A DNA stretch of 64,000 nt from Aristolochia californica (taxonomy: Eukaryota > Streptophyta > Magnoliopsida > Piperales > Aristolochiaceae), in NCBI GenBank assembly GCA_029961685.1, contig JARWKL010000004.1, positions 35,886,986-35,950,985 on the forward strand. Reading direction: 5' to 3'. Below are positions 63,210 through 64,000 of this stretch, one piece after another; positions within the stretch are counted from its first letter, which is position 1; every line of letters starts with the position of its first letter. Both the position numbers and the translations under genes were made by a program. The notes beneath the pieces are model-generated. The model was not told the origin of the DNA, did no database searches, and was given only the letters and a program-made list of their open reading frames with translations.

Positions 63210-63590
63210 GGATCGACTCACCCGTCTTTCCTCTCTTCCCTCCATGGATGCTCTTGACACTGGAAGAGAATTCTTGTTTCTGGAACGTGGAATGATGGAA
63301 ATCAAACAAAACGAAGGAGCTTTGAAGGAAGCTCAACCTGGACCTCAGAGGGAGAATCCGACCTTGACCTCTGAGGGAGAATTTGACCTGTTTACTCTAA
63401 TTTTCTCAATACTTGATTTCTCCTTCCCTTGATGTCCCCCTAAATAGGGTTGAGGACGAAATTACAAAAGTGACCCATAAGTGGTTCACGCCACATTACA
63501 TCTAAACCAACCCAAAGTAAACCAAACCAAACCAAATAAAATTACATTAAAAGTAAATTTGCATAATTTAATTCCTATGCCTGTGGATAA
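63188..63590 (-). repeat. 5' LTR of GyD (outer end missing)
   Basis: Aligns with 58393-58837 from its 3' end (GAAGAACCAAACA on the minus strand) up to the ATGCCTGTGGATA segment. The first ~35 bases of the LTR are replaced by unrelated sequence from 63591. This loss removes the second target-duplication copy. Confidence 0.88.
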
Positions 63591-64000
63591 AATTTAAAAT
63601 TATGCCCCTACAACATTCTAACTTATAAAATTAATGAAAGAGGAAAAGCAATTATGCCACCCCCCCCCCCCCCCCCCCCCCCCCCAATCCCTTGGAGATA
63701 GAGCTTGTCCTCAAGCTCGTAAGCTGGGTAGACCTGCTTGAAGTTTTCCAATTGTTCCCAATTAGTTGTTGTTGGTTAGGTGTCCATCCACTGGACAAGA
63801 ATCTCCCATTGGTCATTAATAAGTTGGGCACGCAATATCGTGGCTGGAGTAAGGGTAACCCATTCCTTGTGCACCGGAGGAAGGAACAGAGTGGGAGGTG
63901 GGGCTGAGCCCTTAAAGGGTTTCAGTAGGGAGACATGAAAAACATCGTGAAGCTTGGGCGTGGGGGGAAGTTTAAGCTGATAGACTCCTTGTCCAATGCA
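63591..64000 (-). mobile_element. Gypsy LTR end, poly-C purine tract and start of another chromovirus pol end (window edge)
   Basis: 63591-63659 may be the start (minus TGGCATAATTGC) of LTR J. A 26-nt C run (63660-63685) takes the place of the polypurine tract. 63690-64000 reads on the minus strand as ...YELEDKLYLQGI-like tail, a chromodomain (QLINDQWEILVQWMDT) and the INKL...PPTPKLHDVFHVSLLKPFKG segment of integrase. The element continues past the window. Whether it is the body of J is inferred. Confidence 0.7.

Larger units (their letters stand above)
58393..63590 (-). mobile_element. GyD: Ty3/gypsy chromovirus, nearly full length
   Basis: LTRs 58393-58837 and 63188-63590 (outer end missing). 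On the minus strand: LTR, priming site (TTGGAATCAGACAGG), gag with zinc knuckle, protease, RT, RNase H, integrase, chromodomain, polypurine tract (GGAGGGGGGTGATAT) and LTR. All domains of a plant chromovirus are present in order, broken by several stops and frameshifts. This is the best template in the window for reading GyA, GyB and the CapA/CapB tails. Confidence 0.93.

Noticed and set aside
58393..63590. GyD as a currently autonomous element
   Set aside because: Several stops and frameshifts interrupt gag and pol, and the outer end of one LTR is missing.

Overview
This is a flowering-plant nuclear genome segment made mostly of nested LTR retrotransposons. I infer a plant from three things: Ty1/copia and Ty3/gypsy chromovirus proteins in many decayed copies, priming sites of the initiator-methionine tRNA type (TGGTATCAGAGC-like), and one intron-rich plant gene of the NTF2-RRM (G3BP-like) family with GT-AG introns. 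I saw no bacterial-style operon, tRNA, rRNA or CRISPR array.

Layout. 1-2284: 5' part of a gypsy chromovirus on the minus strand, running off the window edge. 2285-4941: Tnt1-like copia remnant (minus). 4942-9254: copia element (minus) with its 3' LTR but no 5' LTR. 9262-~12100: a second copia element (plus), joined head to head to the first. 12.1-19.7 kb: old debris, including a ~1.1 kb purine-rich tract, a solo LTR, a gypsy integrase split by a small LTR element, and a 33-nt C run. 19742-34709: a three-level nest proved by target-site duplications (TSDs). Copia element CoD (TSD ATTGG) contains copia element CoE (22274-31805, TSD AATAT), which contains a gypsy-derived element CapA (26078-29786, TSD CCATT). 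A solo LTR (33447-33946, TSD TACCT) also lies in CoD. 35552-38403: CoF, a CoD relative lacking reverse transcriptase (TSD TAATG). 38.4-44.9 kb: the only host-gene island, carrying the nine-exon G3BP-like gene (471 aa). 44932-50477: CapB, of the same family as CapA. 51.2-58.1 kb: copia remnants, with a non-autonomous element K (52642-55684, TSD CACTA) nested in an LTR. 58.1-64 kb: a nearly full-length but stop-containing chromovirus (GyD) inserted in another gypsy LTR.

Most unusual content. CapA and CapB are two members of one LTR-element family. They share LTRs, leader and the last residues of pol, but all of gag-pol between has been replaced by intronless, same-sense fragments of cell genes. 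CapA carries most of a calnexin plus a poly(A)-binding-protein-like RRM. CapB carries part of a Spinster-type (SPNS) major-facilitator transporter plus unidentified sequence. This looks like a retrotransposon vehicle that has picked up different host transcripts on separate occasions. All cargo is broken by stops and frameshifts here.

Element names (GyA, CoA-CoH, CapA, CapB, K, M, J) are local labels used only in this annotation.
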